Assembly: GCF_041320705.1 (NCBI RefSeq)
Contig: NZ_JBGGTQ010000005.1
Coordinates: 1-64,000, forward strand
Direction of reading: 5' to 3'
From: Kineococcus mangrovi
GTDB taxonomy: Bacteria > Actinomycetota > Actinomycetes > Actinomycetales > Kineococcaceae
DNA: 64,000 nt
Shown piece by piece: positions 35,677 to 43,450 of the stretch (positions are counted from its first letter, which is position 1; every line of letters begins with the position of its first letter). The notes beneath the pieces were generated by a model. That model had not been told where the DNA came from, ran no database searches, and saw nothing but the letters and a program-made list of their open reading frames with translations. The position numbers and the translations under genes were made by a program.

Positions 35677-36471
35677 GTGTCCTCCACCCCCGCCGCCCGT
35701 GGTCCCGTCGCGCCCCCGACCGCCGACCGGGAGGTGCCCGTGGTGACCACCGCGCTCGTCGTCGCCGTCGACGGCCCCTCCGGCAGCGGGAAGTCCAGCG
35801 TGAGCCGGGCGACCGCCGCGTCGCTGGGCCTCGCCTTCCTGGACACCGGGGCCATGTACCGCGCCGTCACCTGGGCCGTGCTCGAGGCCGGGGTGGACCT
35901 CAGCGACGCCGCGGCCGTCGCCGCGCACGTGCGGACCGTGGCGCTCGTGGTGGGGACCGACCCGCAGGCGCCGACCGTCGCGACCGTCGTCGACGGCGCC
36001 GAGGTCGACCTCACCGACGCGGTCCGCACGCCGCGCGTGACGGCGAACGTCAGCGCGGTGGCGGCCGTCCCGGCGGTCCGGCAGGACCTCGTGCTGCGCC
36101 AGCGGGCCCTCATCGAGGCGGCCTGCCTCGCGCCCGGACCGGGCCGCGAGCCCGGGGTCGTGGCCGAGGGCCGGGACATCACGACCGTCGTCGCGCCCGA
36201 CGCCGACGTGCGGGTCCTGCTGACGGCCGAGGAGTCCGTCCGGCTGGCCCGCCGCGCCCGCCAGGACCTCGGCACCGCGGACACCGAGGCGCTGGAGGCC
36301 ACCCGCCGCGGGGTCGTCGAGCGCGACCGCCTCGACGCGCGGACCACGGCCTTCACGACGGCGGCCGACGGGGTCGTGACGGTGGACTCCACGACGCTGG
36401 ACTTCGACGGGACGGTCGCGGCCGTGCTCGAGGTCGTCGGGCGCCGGGTGCGCGCGGGAGGTCACGCGTGA
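35677..36471 (+). CDS. cmk: cytidylate kinase
   Basis: 264 aa. The P-loop VDGPSGSGKSSVSRA follows a 28-residue extension; DTGAMYRA, the CMP-binding loop (EGRDITTVV) and the lid RLARRARQDLG are all present. It phosphorylates CMP and dCMP. An internal GTG near residue 23 would give the usual length and remains possible, but the leaderless -10 box supports 35677. The stop overlaps the acyltransferase. Confidence 0.92.
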   Translation: MSSTPAARGPVAPPTADREVPVVTTALVVAVDGPSGSGKSSVSRATAASLGLAFLDTGAMYRAVTWAVLEAGVDLSDAAAVAAHVRTVALVVGTDPQAPTVATVVDGAEVDLTDAVRTPRVTANVSAVAAVPAVRQDLVLRQRALIEAACLAPGPGREPGVVAEGRDITTVVAPDADVRVLLTAEESVRLARRARQDLGTADTEALEATRRGVVERDRLDARTTAFTTAADGVVTVDSTTLDFDGTVAAVLEVVGRRVRAGGHA

Positions 36472-37232
36472 GGTTCCGCCCCCACTCCGCCCCCTCCGGC
36501 GGTTCGCTGCCGGGGGAGCCGTTCGCCTGGACCCGCGGGCTCGGCAAGCTCCTCGCGCACGGCGTCTGGAACTCCCGGGTGCTCGGCGCGCAGAACGTGC
36601 CGACGACCGGCCCGGTCCTCTTCGCCGCCAACCACGCCTCGATCATGGACGGGCCGCTGCTGTTCGGCGTCACCCCGCGACCGGCGCACTTCCTCGTCAA
36701 GAGCGAGATGTTCGCCGGGTCCCTGCCCAACCGCGTGGTGGGCTGGTCGCTGCTGCAGGCCGGGCAGATCCCCATCGACCGCACCCGCGGCGACCGCGAC
36801 GCGCTGCAGTCGGTCCTCGCCGTCCTCGCGGCCGGCGGCGCCGCGGGCGTCTTCCCCGAGGGCACCCGCGGGCGGGGCGACGCGGCGAGCGTGCGCTCCG
36901 GCATCGCGTGGATCGCGCTGCAGTCCGGTGCCCCCGTGGTGCCCGTCGCGTGCCTCGGCGCGCACCTGCCCGGCGAACCCCGCCGGTCGGTGCCGCCGGT
37001 GCGGCGCCGGCTGACGTTCTGCTTCGGCGAACCCTTCACGGTGGTCAAGGAACCCGGTGTCCCCGGCCGGGTGGCGCTGGCCGCCGCCGTCGAGCAGGTC
37101 CGCGTCAAGCTGTCCGGTCACGTGCTGGACTCCTTGCAGCGCACCGGTGTCCAACTTCCCGATGACGACGCCGCCGACGAGCTCGGGCTCGGCGAGATGG
37201 CGTCCGACGACGTGCCAGGAGGCACCCGGTGA
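36468..37232 (+). CDS. 1-acyl-glycerol-3-phosphate acyltransferase (PlsC-like)
   Basis: 254 aa. The acyltransferase motif NHASIMD (HX4D) and the downstream FPEGTRG are intact; GQIPIDR is motif II. It should acylate lysophosphatidic acid at the membrane face. No long membrane helix is visible. The C-terminal 50 residues are acidic. Coupled to cmk and der by overlapping stop-start pairs, an order kept in many actinobacteria. Confidence 0.88.
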   Translation: MRFRPHSAPSGGSLPGEPFAWTRGLGKLLAHGVWNSRVLGAQNVPTTGPVLFAANHASIMDGPLLFGVTPRPAHFLVKSEMFAGSLPNRVVGWSLLQAGQIPIDRTRGDRDALQSVLAVLAAGGAAGVFPEGTRGRGDAASVRSGIAWIALQSGAPVVPVACLGAHLPGEPRRSVPPVRRRLTFCFGEPFTVVKEPGVPGRVALAAAVEQVRVKLSGHVLDSLQRTGVQLPDDDAADELGLGEMASDDVPGGTR

Positions 37233-38731
37233 CCCCCACCGACGACCAGCCAGAACCCTTCGAGACCACGACCGACGACACCGTGGAGGACTCCGGGGAG
37301 AACGTCGGGCAGGCGCTGCGCGTCGGCCTCGACGAGTACGACCTGTCCGAGGAGGACGTCGCCCTCCTCGACGCCGACGGCCTGCCGCTGGAGGACGAGA
37401 CCCCGGACGGGCCGCTGCCCGTGCTGGCCGTCGTGGGCCGCCCGAACGTCGGCAAGTCGACGCTCGTGAACCGCATCATCGGCCGCCGCGAAGCCGTGGT
37501 GGAGGACGTCCCCGGCGTCACGCGCGACCGGGTGGCGTACCCGGCGAACTGGGCCGGGCGCGACTTCACCCTCGTCGACACCGGGGGCTGGGAGGCCAAG
37601 GCCGAGGGGCTGAACCTCGCCGTGGCCGACCAGGCCGAGCTGGCCATCGAGTTGGCCGACGCCGTGATGTTCGTCGTCGACGCGACCGTCGGCGCCACTG
37701 CCAGCGACGAGCAGGTCGTCCGGCTGCTGCGCCGGTCGGGGCGTCCGGTCGTGCTGGTCGCCAACAAGGTCGACGGCCCGCGCCAGGAGGCCGACGCCAC
37801 CGAGCTGTGGTCCCTCGGCCTGGGGGAGCCGTTCCCCGTCTCGGCCCTGCACGGGCGCGGCACCGGTGACGTCCTCGACGCCGCGGTGGAGGTCCTGCCC
37901 GTGGTCTCGGCCGTCGGCGGCGGTTACGCCCAGCAGGGCGGCCCGCGCCGCGTGGCACTGCTGGGGCGGCCCAACGTCGGCAAGAGCTCGATGCTCAACA
38001 AGCTCGCCGGCTCCGAACGGGTGGTCGTGCACCCCACGGCCGGGACGACGCGCGACCCGGTCGACGAGCTCATCGAGCTCGGCGGCCGCACCTGGCGCTT
38101 CGTGGACACCGCCGGCATCCGTCGCCGCGTCCACCTCACCAAGGGCGCGGACTTCTACGCCTCGCTGCGCACGCAGACGGCGCTGGAGAAGGCCGAGGTC
38201 GCCGTGGTGCTCGTGGACGCCAGCGTCCCGATCGCCGAGCAGGACATCCGCATCATCTCCACCGTCGTGGAGTCCGGTCGCGCCCTCGTGGTGGCCTACA
38301 ACAAGTGGGACCTCACCGACGAGGAGCGCCGGCACTACCTCGAGCGCGAGATCGAGAAGGAGCTCGTCCAGATCCCCTGGGCCCCGCGGGTCAACGTGTC
38401 GGCGCAGACGGGCCGGCACATGGACAAGCTCGTCCCGGCGATCGACACGGCGCTGGAGTCCTGGGAGACGCGCATCCCCACCGGCCGCCTCAACGCGTTC
38501 CTCGGCTCGATCGTCGCCGCGCACCCGCACCCGGTGCGCGGGGGCAAGCAGCCGCGCATCCTCTTCGGCACCCAGGCCTCCACCCGGCCGCCGCGCTTCG
38601 TCGTCTTCGCCAGCGGGTTCCTCGAGGCCGGGTACCGCCGGTTCATCGAGCGCCGACTGCGCGAGGAGTTCGGCTTCGTGGGCTCGCCGATCGAGCTGAG
38701 CGTGCGGGTGCGGGAGAAGCGCAAGCGATGA
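37229..38731 (+). CDS. der: ribosome-assembly GTPase Der (EngA)
   Basis: 500 aa. Two GTPase domains each have a P-loop GRPNVGKS (about residues 70 and 248), DTGGW/DTAGI switch regions and NKVD/NKWD specificity motifs; the KH-like C-terminal domain ends basic. The N-terminal 58 residues are an acidic extension common in actinobacteria. Der acts in 50S maturation. Last gene of the conserved block before the tRNA. Confidence 0.96.
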   Translation: MTPTDDQPEPFETTTDDTVEDSGENVGQALRVGLDEYDLSEEDVALLDADGLPLEDETPDGPLPVLAVVGRPNVGKSTLVNRIIGRREAVVEDVPGVTRDRVAYPANWAGRDFTLVDTGGWEAKAEGLNLAVADQAELAIELADAVMFVVDATVGATASDEQVVRLLRRSGRPVVLVANKVDGPRQEADATELWSLGLGEPFPVSALHGRGTGDVLDAAVEVLPVVSAVGGGYAQQGGPRRVALLGRPNVGKSSMLNKLAGSERVVVHPTAGTTRDPVDELIELGGRTWRFVDTAGIRRRVHLTKGADFYASLRTQTALEKAEVAVVLVDASVPIAEQDIRIISTVVESGRALVVAYNKWDLTDEERRHYLEREIEKELVQIPWAPRVNVSAQTGRHMDKLVPAIDTALESWETRIPTGRLNAFLGSIVAAHPHPVRGGKQPRILFGTQASTRPPRFVVFASGFLEAGYRRFIERRLREEFGFVGSPIELSVRVREKRKR

Positions 38732-38733
38732 GG

Positions 38734-38739
38734 TAGGGT
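38734..38739 (+). promoter_or_regulatory. probable -10 box of tRNA-Pro
   Basis: TAGGGT 35 nt before the mature tRNA 5' end, in the short gap after der. Confidence 0.45.
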
Positions 38740-38773
38740 TCTACCCGGCTCGCTCGTTGAGGGCGGGTCGATT

Positions 38774-38847
<74 letters not shown>

Positions 38848-38923
38848 CCGGATCGCAGAGCGGGTGTCCACCGACAGGTGGGCACCCGCTCCGTCGTTCC
38901 CACGGGCCCCGCGTCCGCGGGCC

Positions 38924-38937
38924 GGGACCTAGGGCCC
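38924..38937 (+). promoter_or_regulatory. DosR-like box before the first flavin-barrel gene
   Basis: GGGACCTAGGGCCC, a 14-bp near-dyad close to the DosR consensus GGGACTTnnGGCCC. Its centre is 42.5 bp before ATG 38973. CAACCT (38961-38966) lies 6 nt before that ATG as a possible -10, so the box would overlap the -35 position of a leaderless promoter. Confidence 0.65.
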
Positions 38938-38972
38938 TGTCCCGGGGGCGCCGACCGGGTCAACCTCGGGGC

Positions 38973-39413
38973 ATGCACTGCTCGAGCGCGCTGCCGCCGC
39001 GGGACTGCCGCCGGCTGCTGGGGTCGTCCGGGAACGGCAGAGCCGTCTTCACGGAGGCCGCGCTGCCCGCCGTCCTGCCCACGGAGTACGTCGTCTGGGG
39101 CGACAGGGTCTGGTTCCCCGTGCCGGTGGGCAGCTCGCTGCGCCACCACGTCGACGGCGCGGTCCTGGCGTACCACGTCGACCACGTCGAGCCGTCGGAA
39201 CGGTCCGGGTGGAGCGTCACCGTGGTGGGCCCCTGCCGCACCGTGCCCCGGCCGCACAGCCCCACCGCGGCGTGCCGGCTGGTGGAGGGGACCGACCACC
39301 GGTTGCTGGCGCTGGACATGGCGCACTTCACGGGCCGGGAGCTGGGACGGGCGGAGCTGCCCGGCCCCGCCCGCGCCCCCGGGGACCCCCTGGACGCGCT
39401 GCGGCCCGCCTGA
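38973..39413 (+). CDS. pyridoxamine-5'-phosphate-oxidase-like flavin-barrel protein
   Basis: 146 aa. The pattern of small split-barrel FMN proteins is seen: LPPRDCRRLLGSSGNGRAVFT, then PAVLPTEYVVWGDRVWFPV, and an H-rich VDGAVLAYHVDHVE strand. Members bind FMN, F420 or haem; substrate unknown. A proteins of this fold belongs to the M. tuberculosis DosR regulon (Rv0080). A DosR-like box lies upstream. It is a distant paralogue of the gene at 39644. Confidence 0.75.
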   Translation: MHCSSALPPRDCRRLLGSSGNGRAVFTEAALPAVLPTEYVVWGDRVWFPVPVGSSLRHHVDGAVLAYHVDHVEPSERSGWSVTVVGPCRTVPRPHSPTAACRLVEGTDHRLLALDMAHFTGRELGRAELPGPARAPGDPLDALRPA

Positions 39414-39422
39414 GGGCGGACG

Positions 39423-39510
39423 CACCCGACGACCCCACGACCCCACGACCCCACGACCCCACGACCCCACGACCCCACGACCCCACGACCCCACGACCCG
39501 ACGACCCGAC
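39423..39510 (+). repeat. 8-bp tandem repeat (VNTR candidate)
   Basis: Eight exact copies of GACCCCAC at 39431-39494, preceded by one CACCCGAC and followed by two GACCCGAC. It begins 9 bases after the stop of the first flavin-barrel gene and ends just before the Shine-Dalgarno of the small ORF at 39531. The period is not a multiple of three. Confidence 0.92.
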
Positions 39511-39530
39511 GACCCACGCAGGAGGAGCAC

Positions 39531-39647
39531 GTGCAGGAGGACCGGTTCGGGCGAGGGGCGCTCCGCGCGCAGGTGCGGGGGCTGGCACCGTGGTGGGCCG
39601 GTCCTGGCCCGGCCCACCGGGCACCGGCCGCGTCGTGGTGGGGGTGA
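39531..39647 (+). CDS. possible 38-aa small protein coupled to the second flavin-barrel gene
   Basis: GTG 39531 follows GGAGGAG by 3-5 nt, among the best ribosome-binding sites in the window. The product is basic and Trp-rich (two WW pairs: LAPWWAGP and ASWWG). Its TGA overlaps GTG 39644 in GTGA, the coupling used throughout this genome. It may be a real micropeptide or a leader that drives translation of the next gene. No homologue is known to me. Confidence 0.45.
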   Translation: MQEDRFGRGALRAQVRGLAPWWAGPGPAHRAPAASWWG

Positions 39648-40093
39648 GCGCGGTGCCGGTGCCGCCGGACCCGCAGCGGCTCGACGCCGGCCGGTGCCGG
39701 CACCTGCTCGGCCCCGGCGGTGTGGGGCGCGTGGTCTTCACCGCCGGCTCCCTGCCGGCCGTGGCGACCACGAACTACGCCGTCCACGGCGGCCGCCTGT
39801 GGTTCCGCACGGCGGCGGGCACCGCGCTGGCGCGGTCGGTGACGAACGCGGTCGTCGCCGTCAACGTCGACGCGTCGGGTCCCGCGTCGGGGGAGGCGGG
39901 CGCGCTCGCGGACGGCGGGGGGTGGACGGTCACGGTCACGGGCCGGTGCCGGGCGCTGGACGACCCGCCGGAGGCGGTCCGCGGCGCGCTCGACGCCTGG
40001 GCGCCCGGGGTCCGGGAGCAGTTCTTCTGCGTCGACCTCGCCCTGCTGAGCGGGCAGCGCACGCCCGCGCGAGCGCCTGCGCCGCCCTTCTGA
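39644..40093 (+). CDS. pyridoxamine-5'-phosphate-oxidase-like flavin-barrel protein (second copy)
   Basis: 149 aa. CRHLLGPGGVGRVVFTAGSLP and ATTNYAVHGGRLWFRT repeat the layout of the gene at 38973 with low identity. GTG 39644 is chosen because it overlaps the stop of the small ORF; GTG 39635, 39638 and 39653 are in the same frame. I could not find a convincing DosR-like box directly before it. Role probably flavin- or F420-linked redox chemistry in low oxygen. Confidence 0.72.
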   Translation: MSAVPVPPDPQRLDAGRCRHLLGPGGVGRVVFTAGSLPAVATTNYAVHGGRLWFRTAAGTALARSVTNAVVAVNVDASGPASGEAGALADGGGWTVTVTGRCRALDDPPEAVRGALDAWAPGVREQFFCVDLALLSGQRTPARAPAPPF

Positions 40094-40136
40094 GGCCCCT
40101 GCGGCCGGCCGGCCGCCGCCGCGTCCGCCCCGGGCC

Positions 40137-40142
40137 TAGGCT
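40137..40142 (+). promoter_or_regulatory. -10 box of the response-regulator gene
   Basis: TAGGCT about 33 nt before ATG 40175, giving an about 26-nt leader with GGAGGGAC as ribosome-binding site. Confidence 0.45.
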
Positions 40143-40174
40143 GCCGGGGGCACCGATCGGAGGGACCCACCGCC

Positions 40175-40813
40175 ATGACCACCGTCAGGGTGTTCCTGCT
40201 CGACGACCACGCCGTGGTCCGGGCGGGGTTGCGCGCCGTCCTGGAGGCCGACCCCGGGCTGGAGGTCGTGGGGGAGGCGGGGACCGTGGCCGCGGCGGTG
40301 GAGGGGATCACCCGGACGCGACCCGACGTCGCGGTCCTGGACGGCCGGTTGCCGGACGGTTCCGGCATCGACGTCTGCCGCCGGGTCCACCTGCTCTCCC
40401 CGGGGACGCGCACGCTCGTCCTGACCTCCTACGACGACGACGAGGCCCTGCTGGCGGCCGCCCTCGCCGGAGCGTCGGGGTACCTGCTCAAGGAGATCGG
40501 GACGACCGACCTGGTGGGCTCGGTGCGCGCCGTGCACGCCGGTGCCAGCCTGCTCGACCCGGCGGTCGTGGAAGCGGTCCGACGGCGGGTGGAGGACCCG
40601 TTGGCGGCCGACCCGCGGCTGGCCGGTCTCACCCCGCAGGAGCGGCGGGTGCTGAAGCTGCTGAGCGAGGGGTGGACCAACCGCCGGATCGGGGCGGAAC
40701 TGCACCTGGCCGAGAAGACCGTCAAGAACTACGTGTCCAACGTCCTGGCGAAGCTGCAGCTCAGCAGCCGGACGCAGGCCGCGCTGTTCACCACCGCCCA
40801 CGGACGGGGTTGA
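40175..40813 (+). CDS. devR: DosR/DevR-type response regulator (NarL/LuxR family)
   Basis: 212 aa. The receiver domain (1-120) has acidic DD at 10-11, phospho-acceptor D56 (VAVLDGRLPDG), T84-like TSYDDD and Lys in LLKEIG. The LuxR helix-turn-helix (about 147-205) reads LTPQERRVLKLLSEGWTNRRI, then LAEKTVKNYVSNVLAKL, almost the DosR recognition helix (EKTVKNYVS). It should bind the GGGAC-type boxes nearby. The probable partner kinase is at 46029. Confidence 0.88.
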   Translation: MTTVRVFLLDDHAVVRAGLRAVLEADPGLEVVGEAGTVAAAVEGITRTRPDVAVLDGRLPDGSGIDVCRRVHLLSPGTRTLVLTSYDDDEALLAAALAGASGYLLKEIGTTDLVGSVRAVHAGASLLDPAVVEAVRRRVEDPLAADPRLAGLTPQERRVLKLLSEGWTNRRIGAELHLAEKTVKNYVSNVLAKLQLSSRTQAALFTTAHGRG

Positions 40814-40847
40814 CGTGCCGGCCGCCGCCCGTCCGGGCCGGCCGGCC

Positions 40848-40861
40848 GGGACGTTGGACCC
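40848..40861 (+). promoter_or_regulatory. DosR-like box before phosphoketolase
   Basis: GGGACGTTGGACCC, centre 43.5 bp before GTG 40898. CAGGTT (40885-40890) ends 7 nt before that GTG, the same arrangement as at cydA. Confidence 0.68.
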
Positions 40862-40897
40862 TGGTGCGCGCGGGCTCCCCCCGGCAGGTTGACGCGG

Positions 40898-43393
40898 GTG
40901 AGACCGCCGCAACCCGGGGACCTCCCCGTCAGCACCACGTCGACCGCCTCCACCTCCCGGGCCACCCCCTGGCCCGACCCCGGGGACGTCCACCCCCCGA
41001 CCACCGACGACGCCCTGGCACCGGGGGGTCTGCCCGAGGACGAGCTGGCGGCGCTGGACGCCTGGTGGCGCGCCGCGAACTACCTGACGATCGGCCAGAT
41101 CTACCTGCAGGACAACCCCTTGCTGCGCCGGCCGTTGCGGGCCGAGGACGTCAAGCCCCGGCTGCTGGGTCACTGGGGGACGAGCACCGGCCTGTCCTTC
41201 GTCTACGCCCACCTGTCCCGGCTGGTCCGGCGGACGGGGCAGCAGGCGGTGTACCTGGCCGGCCCGGGCCACGGGGGTCCCGCGCTGGTGGCGGCGAGCT
41301 GGCTGGAGGGCACGTACGACCGGTTCTTCCCCGCCGTCACCCAGGACGCCGAGGGGATGCGGCGGTTGTTCCGGCAGTTCTCCTCCCCGGGCGGCATCCC
41401 CTCCCACGCCTCGGTCACGACCCCGGGGTCGCTGCACGAGGGCGGGGAACTGGGGTACGTCCTCGTCCACGCCTTCGGCGCGGTCATGGACAACCCCGAC
41501 CTGCTGGCCCTGGCCGTCGTGGGCGACGGCGAGGCCGAGACCGCCCCGCTGGAGGGGGCGTGGAAGGGGATCTCCTTCCTCAACCCCGCGCGCGACGGGG
41601 CGGTCCTGCCCGTGCTGGACCTCAACGGCTGGAAGATCTCCGGGCCCACGGTCCTGGCCCGCAAGGACCCCGCGCTCGTGCGCTCGCTGCTGCAGGGGCA
41701 CGGCTACCACGTCCTGGAGGTCACCGGTGAGGACCTGCCCGGGATGCACCACCGGTTCGCCGGTGCCCTCGCCGAGGCCCACCACCGGATCCGCGCCATC
41801 CAGCACGCCGCCCGCACGGGGCAGGCCCCCGACGGCGTGCCCGCCTGGCCGGTCGTCGTGCTGCGGTCGCCGAAGGGCTGGACGGGACCGCGCACGGTCG
41901 ACGGGGTCCAGGTCGAAGGGACCTGGCGGGCCCACCAGGTCCCGTTGTCCGGGGTGAAGGAGAACCCCGCGCACCTGCGGCTGCTGGAGGAGTGGATGCG
42001 GTCCTACCGCCCGGAGGAGCTCTTCGACGCCGACGGCCGGCCCACGGCGCTCGTGCGGGCCAACGACCCGCAGGAGGCGCTGCGGGTGTCGGCGAGCCCG
42101 CACGCCAACGGTGGGCTCCTCGCCCGTGACCTCGTGCTGCCGCCGACGGGGGACTACGCCGTGGAGGTCCCGCGGCCGGGCGCCGTCCGCGCCGAGTCCA
42201 CCCGGCGGCTGGGGGAGTACCTGCGCGACGTCTACCGCGCCAACCCGACGACCTTCCGCCTGTTCTGCCCCGACGAGACGGGCAGCAACCGCCTCGGTGC
42301 GGTGTTCGAGGCGAGCGACCGCACCTGGATGGAGCAGACCGTCCCCGGCGACGTCGCGCTGTCGCCGTCGGGGCGGGTGGTGGAGGTCCTGTCCGAGCAC
42401 AACTGCCACGGTTGGCTGGAGGGGTACACCCTGACCGGCCGGCACGGGGTGTTCGCCACCTACGAGGCGTTCGCCATGGTCAGCGCCTCCCAGACCGTCC
42501 AGCACGGCAAGTGGCTGGAGGAGGCCGAGAAGCTGCCGTGGCGGGCGCCGGTCCCGAGCCTGAACGTCCTGCTCACGTCCACGGCCTGGCGCAACGACCA
42601 CAACGGCTTCAGCCACCAGGGACCGGGTCTCATCCAGACGGCCCTCACGCAGCGCGCCGGGGTCTCCCGCGTCTACCTGCCACCGGACGCGAACTGCCTG
42701 CTCGAGGTCGCCGACCACTGCCTGCGCACCCGGTCGCGGATCAACCTCGTCGTCATCGACAAGCAGCCCCAGCTGCAGTACCTCTCGGCGTCCGAGGCAG
42801 CCGAGCACGTCTCCCGTGGAGCCGGTGCCTGGGACTGGGCCGGGACCGACGACGGGTCGGCCGACCCCGACGTGGTGCTGGCGTGCGCCGGGGACGTGGT
42901 GACGATGGAGACCGTCGCCGCTGCGCAGATCCTCGCCGAGCGGTTGCCCCGGCTGCGGGTGCGGGTCGTGAACGTGGTCGACCTCATGCGGCTGCACCGC
43001 CCCGTCGACCACCCGCACGGGATGGACGAGTTCACCTTCCGGGAACTCTTCACCGACCACGTCGACGTGGTGTTCGCGTTCCACGGTTTTCCCGGGGCGA
43101 TCCACCAGATCGTGCACGGTCGTCCCGCGGCCGGGCGGTTCCACGTCCGGGGTTTCGTGGAGGAGGGCACGACCACCACGCCCTTCGACATGGTCGTCCT
43201 CAACCGTGCATCCCGTTACCACCTCGTCCTGGACGCGTTGAACAACGCGTCCAGGGCGCCTGCGGGCGCCGACGACCTGCGTCGCTGGTGCCTGGCCCAG
43301 CTCGAACGGCACGAGACCCACGTCGTGGAGCACCTCGAGGACCTCCCCGAGGTGCGGGACTGGACGGTGCCGCTGCGCGGCAACGCCTCCTGA
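40898..43393 (+). CDS. xfp: xylulose-5-phosphate/fructose-6-phosphate phosphoketolase
   Basis: 831 aa, normal length. The N-terminal thiamine-diphosphate half has GPGHGGPA and the TPP motif GDGEAET starting at G209; conserved SHASVTTPGS, NGWKISGPT and HNGFSHQGPG follow. It cleaves xylulose-5-phosphate or fructose-6-phosphate to acetyl phosphate, giving ATP without oxygen. GTG 40898 is preferred since box, -10 and start then match cydA exactly; the N-terminal 30 residues are variable. Confidence 0.95.
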   Translation: MRPPQPGDLPVSTTSTASTSRATPWPDPGDVHPPTTDDALAPGGLPEDELAALDAWWRAANYLTIGQIYLQDNPLLRRPLRAEDVKPRLLGHWGTSTGLSFVYAHLSRLVRRTGQQAVYLAGPGHGGPALVAASWLEGTYDRFFPAVTQDAEGMRRLFRQFSSPGGIPSHASVTTPGSLHEGGELGYVLVHAFGAVMDNPDLLALAVVGDGEAETAPLEGAWKGISFLNPARDGAVLPVLDLNGWKISGPTVLARKDPALVRSLLQGHGYHVLEVTGEDLPGMHHRFAGALAEAHHRIRAIQHAARTGQAPDGVPAWPVVVLRSPKGWTGPRTVDGVQVEGTWRAHQVPLSGVKENPAHLRLLEEWMRSYRPEELFDADGRPTALVRANDPQEALRVSASPHANGGLLARDLVLPPTGDYAVEVPRPGAVRAESTRRLGEYLRDVYRANPTTFRLFCPDETGSNRLGAVFEASDRTWMEQTVPGDVALSPSGRVVEVLSEHNCHGWLEGYTLTGRHGVFATYEAFAMVSASQTVQHGKWLEEAEKLPWRAPVPSLNVLLTSTAWRNDHNGFSHQGPGLIQTALTQRAGVSRVYLPPDANCLLEVADHCLRTRSRINLVVIDKQPQLQYLSASEAAEHVSRGAGAWDWAGTDDGSADPDVVLACAGDVVTMETVAAAQILAERLPRLRVRVVNVVDLMRLHRPVDHPHGMDEFTFRELFTDHVDVVFAFHGFPGAIHQIVHGRPAAGRFHVRGFVEEGTTTTPFDMVVLNRASRYHLVLDALNNASRAPAGADDLRRWCLAQLERHETHVVEHLEDLPEVRDWTVPLRGNAS

Positions 43394-43400
43394 GAACCCG

Positions 43401-43414
43401 GGGACCTTGGTCCC
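43401..43414 (+). promoter_or_regulatory. DosR-like box before cydA (perfect dyad)
   Basis: GGGACCTTGGTCCC, a perfect 14-bp palindrome-like dyad apart from its centre, centre 43.5 bp before GTG 43451. CAGGGT (43438-43443) ends 7 nt before that GTG. Confidence 0.72.
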
Positions 43415-43450
43415 TGGGCTCGCCGGCTGCGGTCGGGCAGGGTCGAGGAC

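Noticed and set aside
39423-39510. CRISPR-like array
   Set aside because: Units are 8 bp with no spacers and no cas genes nearby; it is a simple tandem repeat.
39595-39610. GGGCCGGTCCTGGCCC as a fourth DosR-like box before the second flavin-barrel gene
   Set aside because: The arms are 2 bp too far apart and lack GGGAC; no CAnnnT or TAnnnT follows at the right distance.
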